Notes: generated by a model from the sequence alone, not told the origin. Shown: positions 8,301-24,231, numbered from the stretch's first letter. The stretch is 64,000 nt of DNA from Tubulanus polymorphus (GCF_964204645.1 NW_027437468.1:1-64000), one strand, 5' to 3'. Program-made: numbers and translations.

Positions 8301-11300
8301 AAAATTCTGATTCTTTCCACCTATCTATTTAAAATCAGTTCAATACGCCTTAACCCATCTTTTCAGATTGAATCCATCAACTTCAGAAGCATAAGTAGTC
8401 AGAAAATTCTTAATCTTTCAACCAATCTATTAAAAATCAGTTCTGTACATACTACTAACCCATCAATTAAGATAGAATTCATCATCTTTAGAACCATATT
8501 TAGCTAGAAAAATCTGTATCTTTCAACCCATCTACTCGAAATAAGTTCAGTTTACCTTAACCTATCATTTCGGATCGAGTCTATCATCTTCAGAACCAAA
8601 TGCAGCCAGAAAATTCTCATTCTTTCCACCTATCTATTTAAAATCAGTTCAATACGCCTTAACCCATCTTTTCAGATTGAATCCATCAACTTCAGAAGCA
8701 TAAGTAGTCAGAAAATTCTTAATCTTTCAACCAATCTATTAAAAATCAGTTCTGTACATCCTAACCCATCAATTAAGATAGAATTCATCATCTTTAGAAC
8801 CATATTTAGCTAGAAAAATCTGTATCTTTCAACCCATCTACTCGAAATAAGTTCAGTTTACCTTATCCTATCATTTCATATCGAGTCTATCATCCTCAGA
8901 ACAGAAAGCAGCCAGAAAATTCTGATTCTTTCAACCTATCTATTTGAAATCAGTTCAATACGCCTTAACCCATCTTTTCACATTGATCCATCATCTTCAG
9001 AACCAAAAGCAGCCAGAAAATTCGGTTTCTTTCCACCTATCTATTTGAAATCAGTTCAATACGCCTTAACCCATCTTTTCACATTGATCCATCATCTTTA
9101 GAAACAAAAGCAGCTAGAAAATTCGGTTTCTTTCCACCTATCTATTTGAAATCAGTTCAATAAGCCTTAACCCATCTTTTCAGATTGAATCCATCATCTT
9201 TAGAACCAAAAGCAGCCAGAAAATTCGGTTTCTTTCCACCTATCTATTTGAAATCAGTTCAATACGCCTTTACTCATCTTTTCAGATTGAATCCATCATC
9301 TTTAGAACCAAAAGCAGCCAGAAAATTCGGTTTCTTTCCACCTATCTATTTGAAATCAGTTCAATACGCCTTCACCCATCTTTTCAGATTGAATCCATCA
9401 TCTTTAGAACCAAAAGCAGCCAGAAAATTCTGTTTCTTTCCACCTATCTATTTGAAATCAGTTCAATACGCCTTTACTCATCTTTTCAGATTGAATCCAT
9501 CATCTTTAGAACCAAAAGCAGCCAGAAAATTCGGTTTCTTTCCACCTATCTATTTGAAATCAGTTCAATACGCCTTCACCCATCTTTTCAGATTGAATCC
9601 ATCATCTTCAGAACCAAAAGCAGCCAGAAAATTCTTATTCTTTCCACCTATCTATTTGATATCGGTTCAATACACCCAAACCCATCAATTAAGTTATATT
9701 TCATCATCTTTAGAACCATATTTAGCTAGAAAAATCTGTTTCTTTCAACCAATCTACTCGAAATAAGTTCAGTTTACCTTAACCTATCATTTCGGATCGA
9801 GTCTATCATCTTCAGAACCAAATGCAGCCAGAAAATTCTGATTCTTTCCACCTATCTATTTTAAATCAGTTCAATACGCCTTTACTCATCTTTTCAGATT
9901 GAATCCATCATCTTTAGAACCAAAAGCAGCCAGAAAATTCTGTTTCTTTCCACCTATCTATTTGAAATCAGTTCAATACGCCTTTACTCATCTTTTCAGA
10001 TTGAATCCATCATCTTTAGAACCAAAAGCAGCTAGAAAATTCTGTTTCTTTCCACCTATCTATTTGAAATCAGTTCAATACGCCTTTACTCATCTTTTCA
10101 GATTGAATCCATCATCTTCAGAACCAAAAGCAGCCAGAAAATTCTTATTCTTTCCACCTATCTATTTGATATCAGTTCAATACACCCAAACCCATCAATT
10201 AAGATAGAATTCATCATCTTTAGAACCATATTTAGCTAGAAAAATCTGTATCTTTCAACCCATCTACTCGAAATAAGTTCAGTTTACCTTAACCTATCAT
10301 TTCGGAACGAGTCTATCATCTTCAGAACCAAATGCAGCCAGAAAATTCTGATTCTTTCCACCTATCTATTTTAAATCAGTTCAATACGCCTTTACTCATC
10401 TTTTCAGATTGAATCCATCATCTTTAGAACCAAAAGCAGCCAGAAAATTCGGTTTCTTTCCACCTATCTATTTGAAATCAGTTCAATACGCCTTAACCCA
10501 TCTTTTCACATTGATCCATCATCTTTAGAAACAAAAGCAGCCAGAAAATTCGGTTTCTTTCCACCTATCTATTTGAAATCAGTTCAATACGCCTTAACCC
10601 ATCTTTTCAGATTGAATCCATCATCTTCAGAACCAAAAGCAGCCAGAAAATTCGGTTTCTTTCCACCTATCTATTTGAAATCAGTTCAATACGCCTTAAC
10701 CCATCTTTTCAGATTGAATCCATCATCTTCAGAACCAAAAGCAGCCAGAAAATTCGGTTTCTTTCCACCTATCTATTTGAAATCAGTTCAATACACCCAA
10801 ACCCATCAATTAAGTTATAATTCATCATCTTTAGAACCATATTTCGCTAGAAAAATCTGTATCTTTCAACCCATCTACTCGAAATAAGTTCAGTTTACCT
10901 TAACCTATCATTTCGGATCGAGTCTATCATCTTCAGAACCAAATGCAGCCAGAAAATTCTTATTCTTTCCACCTATCTATTTGAAATCAGTTCAATACAC
11001 CCAAACCCATCAATTAAGTTATAATTCATCATCTTTAGAACCATATTTAGCTAGAAAAATCTGTATCTTTCAACCCATCTACTCGAAATAAGTTCAGTTT
11101 ACCTTAACCTATCATTTCGGATCGAGTCTATCATCTTCAGAACCAAATGCAGCCAGAAAATTCTGATTCTTTCCACCTATCTATTTGAAATCAGTTCAAT
11201 ACGTCTTTACTCATCTTTTCAGATTGAATCCATCATCTTCAGAACCAAAAGCAGCCAGAAAATTCTTATTCTTTCCACCTATCTATTTGATATCAGTTCA

Positions 11301-14300
11301 ATACACCCAAACCCATCAATTAAGATAGAATTCATCATCTTCAGAACCAAAAGCAGCCAGAAAATTCGGTTTCTTTCCACCTATCTATTTGAAATCAGTT
11401 CAATACGCCTTTACTCATCTTTTCAGATTGAATCCATCATCTTTAGAACCAAAAGCAGCCAGAAAATTCGGTTTCTTTCCACCTATCTATTTGAAATCAG
11501 TTCAATACGCCTTAACCCATCTTTTCACATTGATCCATCATCTTTAGAAACAAAAGCAGCTAGAAAATTCGGTTTCTTTCCACCTATCTATTTGAAATCA
11601 GTTCAATAAGCCTTAACCCATCTTTTCAGATTGAATCCATCATCTTTAGAACCAAAAGCAGCCAGAAAATTCGGTTTCTTTCCACCTATCTATTTGAAAT
11701 CAGTTCAATACGCCTTTACTCATCTTTTCAGATTGAATCCATCATCTTTAGAACCAAAAGCAGCCAGAAAATTCTGTTTCTTTCCACCTATCTATTTGAA
11801 ATCAGTTCAATACGCCTTAACCCATCTTTTCAGATTGAATCCATCATCTTTAGAACCAAAAGCAGCCAGAAAATTCTGTTTCTTTCCACCTATCTATTTG
11901 AAATCAGTTCAATACGCCTTCACCCATCTTTTCAGATTGAATCCATCATCTTTAGAACCAAAAGCAGCCAGAAAATTCGGTTTCTTTCCACCTATCTATT
12001 TGAAATCAGTTCAATACGCCTTTACTCATCTTTTCAGATTGAATCCATCATCTTTAGAACCAAAAGCAGCCAGAAAATTCTGTTTCTTTCCACCTATCTA
12101 TTTGAAATCAGTTCAATACGCCTTAACCCATCTTTTCAGATTGAATCCATCATCTTTAGAACCAAAAGCAGCCAGAAAATTCTTATTCTTTCCACCTATC
12201 TATTTGATATCAGTTCAATACACCCAAACCCATCAATTAAGATAGAATTCATCATCTTTAGAACCATATTTAGCTAGAAAAATCTGTATCTTTCAACCCA
12301 TCTACTCGAAATAAGTTCAGTTTACCTTAACCTATCATTTCGGAACGAGTCTATCATCTTCAGAACCAAATGCAGCCAGAAAATTCTGATTCTTTCCACC
12401 TATCTATTTTAAATCAGTTCAATACGCCTTTACTCATCTTTTCAGATTGAATCCATCATCTTTAGAACCAAAAGCAGCCAGAAAATTCTGTTTCTTTCCA
12501 CCTATCTATTTGAAATCAGTTCAATACGCCTTTACTCATCTTTTCAGATTGAATCCATCATCTTTAGAACCAAAAGCAGCCAGAAAATTCTGTTTCTTTC
12601 CACCTATCTATTTGAAATCAGTTCAATACGCCTTTACTCATCTTTTCAGATTGAATCCATCATCTTCAGAACCAAAAGCAGCCAGAAAATTCTTATTCTT
12701 TCCACCTATCTATTTGAAATCAGTTCAATACGCCTTTACTCATCTTTTCAGATTGAATCCATCATCTTCAGAACCAAAAGCAGCCAGAAAATTCGGTTTC
12801 TTTCCACCTATCTATTTGAAATCAGTTCAATACGCCCTAACCCATCTTTTCACATTGATCCATCATCTTTAGAAACAAAAGCAGCCAGAAAATTCTGTTT
12901 CTTTCCACCTATCTTTTTGAAATCAGTTCAATACGCCCTAACTCATCTTTTCAGATTGAATCCATCATCTTCAGAACCAAAAGCAGCCAGAAAATTCGGT
13001 TTCTTTCCACCTATCTATTTGAAATCAGTTCAATACGCCTTAACCCATCTTTTCACATTGATCCATCATCTTCAGAACCAAAAGCAGCCAGAAAATTCTG
13101 TTTCTTTCCACCTATCTATTTGAAATCAGTTCAATACGCCTTTACTCATCTTATCAGATTGAATCCATCATCTTCAGAACCAAAAGCAGCCAGAAAATTC
13201 TTATTCTTTCCACCTATCTATTTGATATCGGTTCAATACACCCAAACCCATCAATTAAGTTATATTTCATCATCTTTAGAACCATATTTAGCTAGAAAAA
13301 TCTGTTTCTTTCAACCAATCTACTCGAAATAAGTTCAGTTTACCTTAACCTATCATTTCGGATCGAGTCTATCATCTTCAGAACCAAATGCAGCCAGAAA
13401 ATTCTGATTCTTTCAACCTATCTATTTGAAATCAGTTCAATAAGCCTTAACCCATCTTTTCAGATTGAATCCATCATCTTTAGAACCAAAAGCAGCCAGA
13501 AAATTCTGTTTCTTTCCACCTATCTATTTGAAATCAGTTCAATACGCCTTTACTCATCTTTTCACATTGATCCATCATCTTTAGAAACAAAAGCAGCCAG
13601 AAAATTCGGTTTCTTTCCACCTATCTATTTGAAATCAGTTCAATACGCCTTTACTCATCTTTTCAGATTGAATCCATCATCTTCAGAACCAAAAGCAGCC
13701 AGAAAATTCTGTTTCTTTCCACCTATCTATTTGAAATCAGTTCAATACGCCTTTACTCATCTTTTCAGATTGAATCCATCATCTTTAGAACCAAAAGCAG
13801 CCAGAAAATTCTGTTTCTTTCCACCTATCTATTTGAAATCAGTTCAATACGCCTTAACCCATCTTTTCAGATTGAATCCATCATCTTTAGAACCAAAAGC
13901 AGCCAGAAAATTCTGTTTCTTTCCACCTATCTATTTGAAATCAGTTCAATACGCCTTAACCCATCTTTTCAGATTGAATCCATCATCTTTAGAACCAAAA
14001 GCAGCCAGAAAATTCTTATTCTTTCCACCTATCTATTTGATATCAGTTCAATACACCCAAACCCATCAATTAAGATAGAATTCATCATCTTTAGAACCAT
14101 ATTTAGCTAGAAAAATCTGTATCTTTCAACCCATCTACTCGAAATAAGTTCAGTTTACCTTAACCTATCATTTCGGAACGAGTCTATCATCTTCAGAACC
14201 AAATGCAGCCAGAAAATTCTGATTCTTTCCACCTATCTATTTTAAATCAGTTCAATACGCCTTTACTCATCTTTTCAGATTGAATCCATCATCTTTAGAA

Positions 14301-17196
14301 CCAAAAGCAGCCAGAAAATTCTGTTTCTTTCCACCTATCTATTTGAAATCAGTTCAATACGCCTTTACTCATCTTTTCAGATTGAATCCATCATCTTTAG
14401 AACCAAAAGCAGCCAGAAAATTCTTATTCTTTCCACCTATCTATTTGATATCAGTTCAATACACCCAAACCCATCAATTAAGATAGAATTCATCATCTTT
14501 AGAACCATATTTAGCTAGAAAAATCTGTATCTTTCAACCCATCTACTCGAAATAAGTTCAGTTTACCTTAACCTATCATTTCGGAACGAGTCTATCATCT
14601 TCAGAACCAAATGCAGCCAGAAAATTCTGATTCTTTCCACCTATCTATTTTAAATCAGTTCAATACGCCTTTACTCATCTTTTCAGATTGAATCCATCAT
14701 CTTTAGAACCAAAAGCAGCCAGAAAATTCGGTTTCTTTCCACCTATCTATTTGAAATCAGTTCAATACGCCTTAACCCATCTTTTCACATTGATCCATCA
14801 TCTTTAGAAACAAAAGCAGCCAGAAAATTCGGTTTCTTTCCACCTATCTATTTGAAATCAGTTCAATACGCCTTAACCCATCTTTTCAGATTGAATCCAT
14901 CATCTTCAGAACCAAAAGCAGCCAGAAAATTCGGTTTCTTTCCACCTATCTATTTGAAATCAGTTCAATACGCCTTAACCCATCTTTTCAGATTGAATCC
15001 ATCATCTTCAGAACCAAAAGCAGCCAGAAAATTCGGTTTCTTTCCACCTATCTATTTGAAATCAGTTCAATACACCCAAACCCATCAATTAAGTTATAAT
15101 TCATCATCTTTAGAACCATATTTCGCTAGAAAAATCTGTATCTTTCAACCCATCTACTCGAAATAAGTTCAGTTTACCTTAACCTATCATTTCGGATCGA
15201 GTCTATCATCTTCAGAACCAAATGCAGCCAGAAAATTCTTATTCTTTCCACCTATCTATTTGAAATCAGTTCAATACGTCTTTACTCATCTTTTCAGATT
15301 GAATCCATCATCTTCAGAACCAAAAGCAGCCAGAAAATTCTTATTCTTTCCACCTATCTATTTGAAATCAGTTCAATACGCCTTTACTCATCTTTTCAGA
15401 TTGAATCCATCATCTTTAGAACCAAAAGCAGCCAGAAAATTCTGTTTCTTTCCACCTATCTATTTGAAATCAGTTCAATACGCCTTTACTCATCTTTTCA
15501 GATTGAATCCATCATCTTCAGAACCAAAAGCAGCCAGAAAATTCTTATTCTTTCCACCTATCTATTTGATATCAGTTCAATACACCCAAACCCATCAATT
15601 AAGATAGAATTCATCATCTTTAGAACCATATTTAGCTAGAAAAATCTGTATCTTTCAACCCATCTACTCGAAATAAGTTCAGTTTACCTTAACCTATCAT
15701 TTCGGATCGAGTCTATCATCTTCAGAACCAAATGCAGCCAGAAAATTCTCATTCTTTCCACCTATCTATTTAAAATCAGTTCAATACGCCTTAACCCATC
15801 TTTTCAGATTGAATCCATCAACTTCAGAAGCATAAGTAGTCAGAAAATTCTTAATCTTTCAACCAATCTATTAAAAATCAGTTCTGTACATCCTAACCCA
15901 TCAATTAAGATAGAATTCATCATCTTTAGAACCATATTTAGCTAGCAAAATCTGTATCTTTCAACCCATCTACTCGAAATAAGTTCAGTTTACCTTATCC
16001 TATCATTTCAGATCGAGTCTATCATCCTCAGAACAGAAAGCAGCCAGAAAATTCTGATTCTTTCAACCTATCTATTTGAAATCAGTTCAATACGACTTTA
16101 CTCATCTTTTCAGATTGAATCCATCATCTTCAGAACCAAAAGCAGCCAGAAAATTCTGATTCTTTCAACCTATCTATTTGAAATCAGTTCAATACGCCTT
16201 TACTCATCTTTTCAGATTGAATCCATCATCTTTAGAACCAAAAGCAGCCAGAAAATTCTGTTTCTTTCCACCTATCTATTTGAAATCAGTTCAATACGCC
16301 TTTACTCATCTTTTCAGATTGAATCCATCATCTTCAGAACCAAAAGCAGCCAGAAAATTCTTATTCTTTCCACCTATCTATTTGATATCAGTTCAATACA
16401 CCCAAACCCATCAATTAAGATAGAATTCATCATCTTTAGAACCATATTTAGCTAGAAAAATCTGTATCTTTCAACCCATCTACTCGAAATAAGTTCAGTT
16501 TACCTTAACCTATCATTTCGGATCGAGTCTATCATCTTCAGAACCAAATGCAGCCAGAAAATTCTCATTCTTTCCACCTATCTATTTGAAATCAGTTCAA
16601 TACGCCTTTACTCATCTTTTCAGATTGAATCCATCATCTTTAGAACCAAAAGCAGCCAGAAAATTCTGTTTCTTTCCACCTATCTATTTGAAATCAGTTC
16701 AATACGCCTTTACTCATCTTTTCAGATTGAATCCATCATCTTCAGAACCAAAAGCAGCCAGAAAATTCTTATTCTTTCCACCTATCTATTTGATATCAGT
16801 TCAATACACCCAAACCCATCAATTAAGATAGAATTCATCATCTTTAGAACCATATTTAGCTAGAAAAATCTGTATCTTTCAACCCATCTACTCGAAATAA
16901 GTTCAGTTTACCTTAACCTATCATTTCGGATCGAGTCTATCATCTTCAGATCCAAATGCAGCCAGAAAATTCTGATTCTTTCCACCAATCTATTTGAAAT
17001 CAGTTCAATAAGCCTTAACCCATCTTTTCAGATTGAATCCATCATCTTTAGAACCAAAAGCAGCCAGAAAATTCGGTTTCTTTCCACCTATCTATTTGAA
17101 ATCAGTTCAATACGCCTTAACCCATCTTTTCACATTGATCCATCATCTTTAGAAACAAAAGCAGCCAGAAAATTCTGTTTCTTTCCACCTATCTTT

Positions 17197-20100
17197 TTGA
17201 AATCAGTTCAATACGCCCTAACTCATCTTTTCAGATTGAATCCATCATCTTCAGAACCAAAAGCAGCCAGAAAATTCGGTTTCTTTCCACCTATCTATTT
17301 GAAATCAGTTCAATACACCCAAACCCATCAATTAAGTTATAATTCATCATCTTTAGAACCATATTTCGCTAGAAAAATCTGTATCTTTCAACCCATCTAC
17401 TCGAAATAAGTTCAGTTTACCTTAACCTATCATTTCGGATCGAGTCTATCATCTTCAGAACCAAATGCAGCCAGAAAATTCTTATTCTTTCCACCTATCT
17501 ATTTGAAATCAGTTCAATACACCCAAACCCATCAATTAAGTTATAATTCATCATCTTTAGAACCATATTTAGCTAGAAAAATCTGTATCTTTCAACCCAT
17601 CTACTCGAAATAAGTTCAGTTTACCTTAACCTATCATTTCGGATCGAGTCTATCATCTTCAGAACCAAATGCAGCCAGAAAATTCTCATTCTTTCCACCT
17701 ATCTATTTAAAATCAGTTCAATACGCCTTAACCCATCTTTTCAGATTGAATCCATCAACTTCAGAAGCATAAGTAGTCAGAAAATTCTTAATCTTTCAAC
17801 CAATCTATTAAAAATCAGTTCTGTACATCCTAACCCATCAATTAAGATAGAATTCATCATCTTTAGAACCATATTTAGCTAGAAAAATCTGTATCTTTCA
17901 ACCCATCTACTCGAAATAAGTTCAGTTTACCTTATCCTATCATTTCAGATCGAGTCTATCATCCTCAGAACAGAAAGCAGCCAGAAAATTCTGATTCTTT
18001 CAACCTATCTATTTAAAATCAGTTCAATACGCCTTTACTCATCTTTTCAGATTGAATCCATCATCTTCAGAACCAAAAGCAGCCAGAAAATTCTGTTTCT
18101 TTCCACCTATCTATTTGAAATCAGTTCAATACGCCTTTACTCATCTTTTCAGATTGAATCCATCATCTTTAGAACCAAAAGCAGCCAGAAAATTCTGTTT
18201 CTTTCCACCTATCTATTTGAAATCAGTTCAATACGCCTTTACTCATCTTTTCAGATTGAATCCATCATCTTCAGAACCAAAAGCAGCCAGAAAATTCTTA
18301 TTCTTTCCACCTATCTATTTGATATCAGTTCAATACACCCAAACCCATCAATTAAGATAGAATTCATCATCTTTAGAACCATATTTAGCTAGAAAAATCT
18401 GTATCTTTCAACCCATCTACTCGAAATAAGTTCAGTTTACCTTAACCTATCATTTCGGATCGAGTCTATCATCTTCAGAACCAAATGCAGCCAGAAAATT
18501 CTCATTCTTTCCACCTATCTATTTGAAATCAGTTCAATACGCCTTTACTCATCTTTTCAGATTGAATCCATCATCTTTAGAACCAAAAGCAGCCAGAAAA
18601 TTCTGTTTCTTTCCACCTATCTATTTGAAATCAGTTCAATACGCCTTTACTCATCTTTTCAGATTGAATCCATCATCTTCAGAACCAAAAGCAGCCAGAA
18701 AATTCTTATTCTTTCCACCTATCTATTTGATATCAGTTCAATACACCCAAACCCATCAATTAAGATAGAATTCATCATCTTTAGAACCATATTTAGCTAG
18801 AAAAATCTGTATCTTTCAACCCATCTACTCAAAATAAGTTCAGTTTACCTTAACCTATCATTTCGGATCGAGTCTATCATCTTCAGAACCAAATGCAGCC
18901 AGAAAATTCTCATTCTTTCCACCTATCTATTTGAAATCAGTTCAATACGCCTTTACTCATCTTTTCAGATTGAATCCATCATCTTTAGAACCAAAAGCAG
19001 CCAGAAAATTCTGTTTCTTTCCACCTATCTATTTGAAATCAGTTCAATACGCCTTTACTCATCTTTTCAGATTGAATCCATCATCTTCAGAACCAAAAGC
19101 AGCCAGAAAATTCTTATTCTTTCCACCTATCTATTTGATATCAGTTCAATACACCCAAACCCATCAATTAAGATAGAATTCATCATCTTTAGAACCATAT
19201 TTAGCTAGAAAAATCTGTATCTTTCAACCCATCTACTCGAAATAAGTTCAGTTTACCTTAACCTATCATTTCGGATCGAGTCTATCATCTTCAGAACCAA
19301 ATGCAGCCAGAAAATTCTGATTCTTTCCACCAATCTATTTGAAATCAGTTCAATAAGCCTTAACCCATCTTTTCAGATTGAATCCATCATCTTTAGAACC
19401 AAAAGCAGCCAGAAAATTCTGTTTCTTTCCACCTATCTATTTGAAATCAGTTCAATACGCCTTAACCCATCTTTTCACATTGATCCATCATCTTTAGAAA
19501 CAAAAGCAGCCAGAAAATTCTGTTTCTTTCCACCTATCTTTTTGAAATCAGTTCAATACGCCCTAACTCATCTTTTCAGATTGAATCCATCATCTTCAGA
19601 ACCAAAAGCAGCCAGAAAATTCGGTTTCTTTCCACCTATCTATTTGAAATCAGTTCAATACACCCAAACCCATCAATTAAGTTATAATTCATCATCTTTA
19701 GAACCATATTTCGCTAGAAAAATCTGTATCTTTCAACCCATCTACTCGAAATAAGTTCAGTTTACCTTAACCTATCATTTCGGATCGAGTCTATCATCTT
19801 CAGAACCAAATGCAGCCAGAAAATTCTTATTCTTTCCACCTATCTATTTGAAATCAGTTCAATACACCCAAACCCATCAATTAAGTTATAATTCATCATC
19901 TTTAGAACCATATTTAGCTAGAAAAATCTGTATCTTTCAACCCATCTACTCGAAATAAGTTCAGTTTACCTTAACCTATCATTTCGGATCGAGTCTATCA
20001 TCTTCAGAACCAAATGCAGCCAGAAAATTCTGATTCTTTCCACCTATCTATTTGAAATCAGTTCAATACGTCTTTACTCATCTTTTCAGATTGAATCCAT

Positions 20101-23100
20101 CATCTTTAGAACCAAAAGCAGCCAGAAAATTCTGTTTCTTTCCACCTATCTATTTGAAATCAGTTCAATACGCCTTTACTCATCTTTTCAGATTGAATCC
20201 ATCATCTTTAGAACCAAAAGCAGCCAGAAAATTCTGTTTCTTTCCACCTATCTATTTGAAATCAGTTCAATACGCCTTTACTCATCTTTTCAGATTGAAT
20301 CCATCATCTTTAGAACCAAAAGCAGCCAGAAAATTCTGTTTCTTTCCACCTATCTATTTGAAATCAGTTCAATACGCCTTTACTCATCTTTTCAGATTGA
20401 ATCCATCATCTTCAGAACCAAAAGCAGCCAGAAAATTCTTATTCTTTCCACCTATCTATTTGATATCAGTTCAATACACCCAAACCCATCAATTAAGATA
20501 GAATTCATCATCTTTAGAACCATATTTAGCTAGAAAAATCTGTATCTTTCAACCCATCTACTCGAAATAAGTTCAGTTTACCTTAACCTATCATTTCGGA
20601 TCGAGTCTATCATCTTCAGAACCAAATGCAGCCAGAAAATTCTTATTCTTTCCACCTATCTATTTGAAATCAGTTCAATACGCCTTTACTCATCTTTTCA
20701 GATTGAATCCATCATCTTCAGAACCAAAAGCAGCCAGAAAATTCTTATTCTTTCCACCTATCTATTTGATATCAGTTCAATACACCCAAACCCATCAATT
20801 AAGATAGAATTCATCATCTTTAGAACCATATTTAGCTAGAAAAATCTGTATCTTTTAACCCATCTACTCGAAATAAGTTCAGTTTACCTTAACCTATCAT
20901 TTCGGATCGAGTCTATCATCTTCAGAACCAAATGCAGCCAGAAAATTCTGATTCTTTCCACCAATCTATTTGAAATCAGTTCAATAAGCCTTTACTCATC
21001 TTTTCAGATTGAATCCATCATCTTTAGAACCAAAAGCAGCCAGAAAATTCTGTTTCTTTCCACCTATCTATTTGAAATCAGTTCAATACGCCTTTACTCA
21101 TCTTTTCAGATTGAATCCATCATCTTCAGAACCAAAAGCAGCCAGAAAATTCTTATTCTTTCCACCTATCTATTTGATATCAGTTCAATACACCCAAACC
21201 CATCAATTAAGATAGAATTCATCATCTTTAGAACCATATTTAGCTAGAAAAATCTGTATCTTTCAACCCATCTACTCGAAATAAGTTCAGTTTACCTTAA
21301 CCTATCATTTCGGATCGAGTCTATCATCTTCAGAACCAAATGCAGCCAGAAAATTCTGATTCTTTCCACCAATCTATTTGAAATCAGTTCAATAAGCCTT
21401 AACCCATCTTTTCAGATTGAATCCATCATCTTTAGAACCAAAAGCAGCCAGAAAATTCTGTTTCTTTCCACCTATCTATTTGAAATCAGTTCAATACGCC
21501 TTAACCCATCTTTTCACATTGATCCATCATCTTTAGAAACAAAAGCAGCCAGAAAATTCTGTTTCTTTCCACCTATCTTTTTGAAATCAGTTCAATACGC
21601 CCTAACTCATCTTTTCAGATTGAATCCATCATCTTCAGAACCAAAAGCAGCCAGAAAATTCGGTTTCTTTCCACCTATCTATTTGAAATCAGTTCAATAC
21701 ACCCAAACCCATCAATTAAGTTATAATTCATCATCTTTAGAACCATATTTCGCTAGAAAAATCTGTATCTTTCAACCCATCTACTCGAAATAAGTTCAGT
21801 TTACCTTAACCTATCATTTCGGATCGAGTCTATCATCTTCAGAACCAAATGCAGCCAGAAAATTCTTATTCTTTCCACCTATCTATTTGAAATCAGTTCA
21901 ATACACCCAAACCCATCAATTAAGTTATAATTCATCATCTTTAGAACCATATTTAGCTAGAAAAATCTGTATCTTTCAACCCATCTACTCGAAATAAGTT
22001 CAGTTTACCTTAACCTATCATTTCGGATCGAGTCTATCATCTTCAGAACCAAATGCAGCCAGAAAATTCTGATTCTTTCCACCTATCTATTTGAAATCAG
22101 TTCAATACGTCTTTACTCATCTTTTCAGATTGAATCCATCATCTTCAGAACCAAAAGCAGCCAGAAAATTCTGTTTCTTTCCACCTATCTATTTGAAATC
22201 AGTTCAATACGCCTTTACTCATCTTTTCAGATTGAATCCATCATCTTTAGAACCAAAAGCAGCCAGAAAATTCTGTTTCTTTCCACCTATCTATTTGAAA
22301 TCAGTTCAATACGCCTTTACTCATCTTTTCAGATTGAATCCATCATCTTTAGAACCAAAAGCAGCCAGAAAATTCTGTTTCTTTCCACCTATCTATTTGA
22401 AATCAGTTCAATACGCCTTTACTCATCTTTTCAGATTGAATCCATCATCTTCAGAACCAAAAGCAGCCAGAAAATTCTTATTCTTTCCACCTATCTATTT
22501 GATATCAGTTCAATACACCCAAACCCATCAATTAAGATAGAATTCATCATCTTTAGAACCATATTTAGCTAGAAAAATCTGTATCTTTCAACCCATCTAC
22601 TCGAAATAAGTTCAGTTTACCTTAACCTATCATTTCGGATCGAGTCTATCATCTTCAGAACCAAATGCAGCCAGAAAATTCTTATTCTTTCCACCTATCT
22701 ATTTGAAATCAGTTCAATACGCCTTTACTCATCTTTTCAGATTGAATCCATCATCTTTAGAACCAAAAGCAGCCAGAAAATTCTGTTTCTTTCCACCTAT
22801 CTATTTGAAATCAGTTCAATACGCCTTTACTCATCTTTTCAGATTGAATCCATCATCTTCAGAACCAAAAGCAGCCAGAAAATTCTTATTCTTTCCACCT
22901 ATCTATTTGATATCAGTTCAATACACCCAAACCCATCAATTAAGATAGAATTCATCATCTTTAGAACCATATTTAGCTAGAAAAATCTGTATCTTTTAAC
23001 CCATCTACTCGAAATAAGTTCAGTTTACCTTAACCTATCATTTCGGATCGAGTCTATCATCTTCAGAACCAAATGCAGCCAGAAAATTCTGATTCTTTCC

Positions 23101-24231
23101 ACCAATCTATTTGAAATCAGTTCAATAAGCCTTAACCCATCTTTTCAGATTGAATCCATCATCTTTAGAACCAAAAGCAGCCAGAAAATTCGGTTTCTTT
23201 CCACCTATCTATTTGAAATCAGTTCAATACGCCTTAACCCATCTTTTCACATTGATCCATCATCTTTAGAAACAAAAGCAGCCAGAAAATTCTGTTTCTT
23301 TCCACCTATCTACTCGAAATAAGTTCAGTTTACCTTATCCTATCATTTCAGATCGAGTCTATCATCCTCAGAACCAAAAGCAGCCAGAAAATTCTTATTC
23401 TTTCCACCTATCTATTTGATATCAGTTCAATACACCCAAACCCATCAATTAAGATAGAATTCATCATCTTTAGAACCATATTTAGCTAGAAAAATCTGTA
23501 TCTTTCAACCCATCTACTCGAAATAAGTTCAGTTTACCTTAACCTATCATTTCGGATCGAGTCTATCATCTTCAGAACCAAATGCAGCCAGAAAATTCTC
23601 ATTCTTTCCACCTATCTATTTGAAATCAGTTCAATACGCCTTTACTCATCTTTTCAGATTGAATCCATCATCTTTAGAACCAAAAGCAGCCAGAAAATTC
23701 TGTTTCTTTCCACCTATCTATTTGAAATCAGTTCAATACGCCTTTACTCATCTTTTCAGATTGAATCCATCATCTTCAGAACCAAAAGCAGCCAGAAAAT
23801 TCTTATTCTTTCCACCTATCTATTTGATATCAGTTCAATACACCCAAACCCATCAATTAAGATAGAATTCATCATCTTTAGAACCATATTTAGCTAGAAA
23901 AATCTGTATCTTTCAACCCATCTACTCGAAATAAGTTCAGTTTACCTTAACCTATCATTTCGGATCGAGTCTATCATCTTCAGAACCAAATGCAGCCAGA
24001 AAATTCTGATTCTTTCCACCAATCTATTTGAAATCAGTTCAATAAGCCTTAACCCATCTTTTCAGATTGAATCCATCATCTTTAGAACCAAAAGCAGCCA
24101 GAAAATTCGGTTTCTTTCCACCTATCTATTTGAAATCAGTTCAATACGCCTTAACCCATCTTTTCACATTGATCCATCATCTTTAGAAACAAAAGCAGCC
24201 AGAAAATTCTGTTTCTTTCCACCTATCTTTT
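17197..24231 (+). repeat. Higher-order repeat, periods 2345, 2039 and 2650 bp
   Basis: A recognisable monomer block occurs at 17197, 19542, 21581 and 24231. It starts at an A monomer beginning CTTTTTGAAATCAG...CGCCCTAACTC and runs into a B monomer with TTTCGCTAG (TTTAGCTAG in the last copy). The spacings are 2345, 2039 and 2650 bp, which are 23, 20 and 26 monomers with a base lost per 101-bp monomer. Blocks at 16178 and 18523 repeat with the same 2345-bp offset. Copies therefore differ by whole-monomer gains and losses. A further copy of the marker block lies at 32081. Confidence 0.85.
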
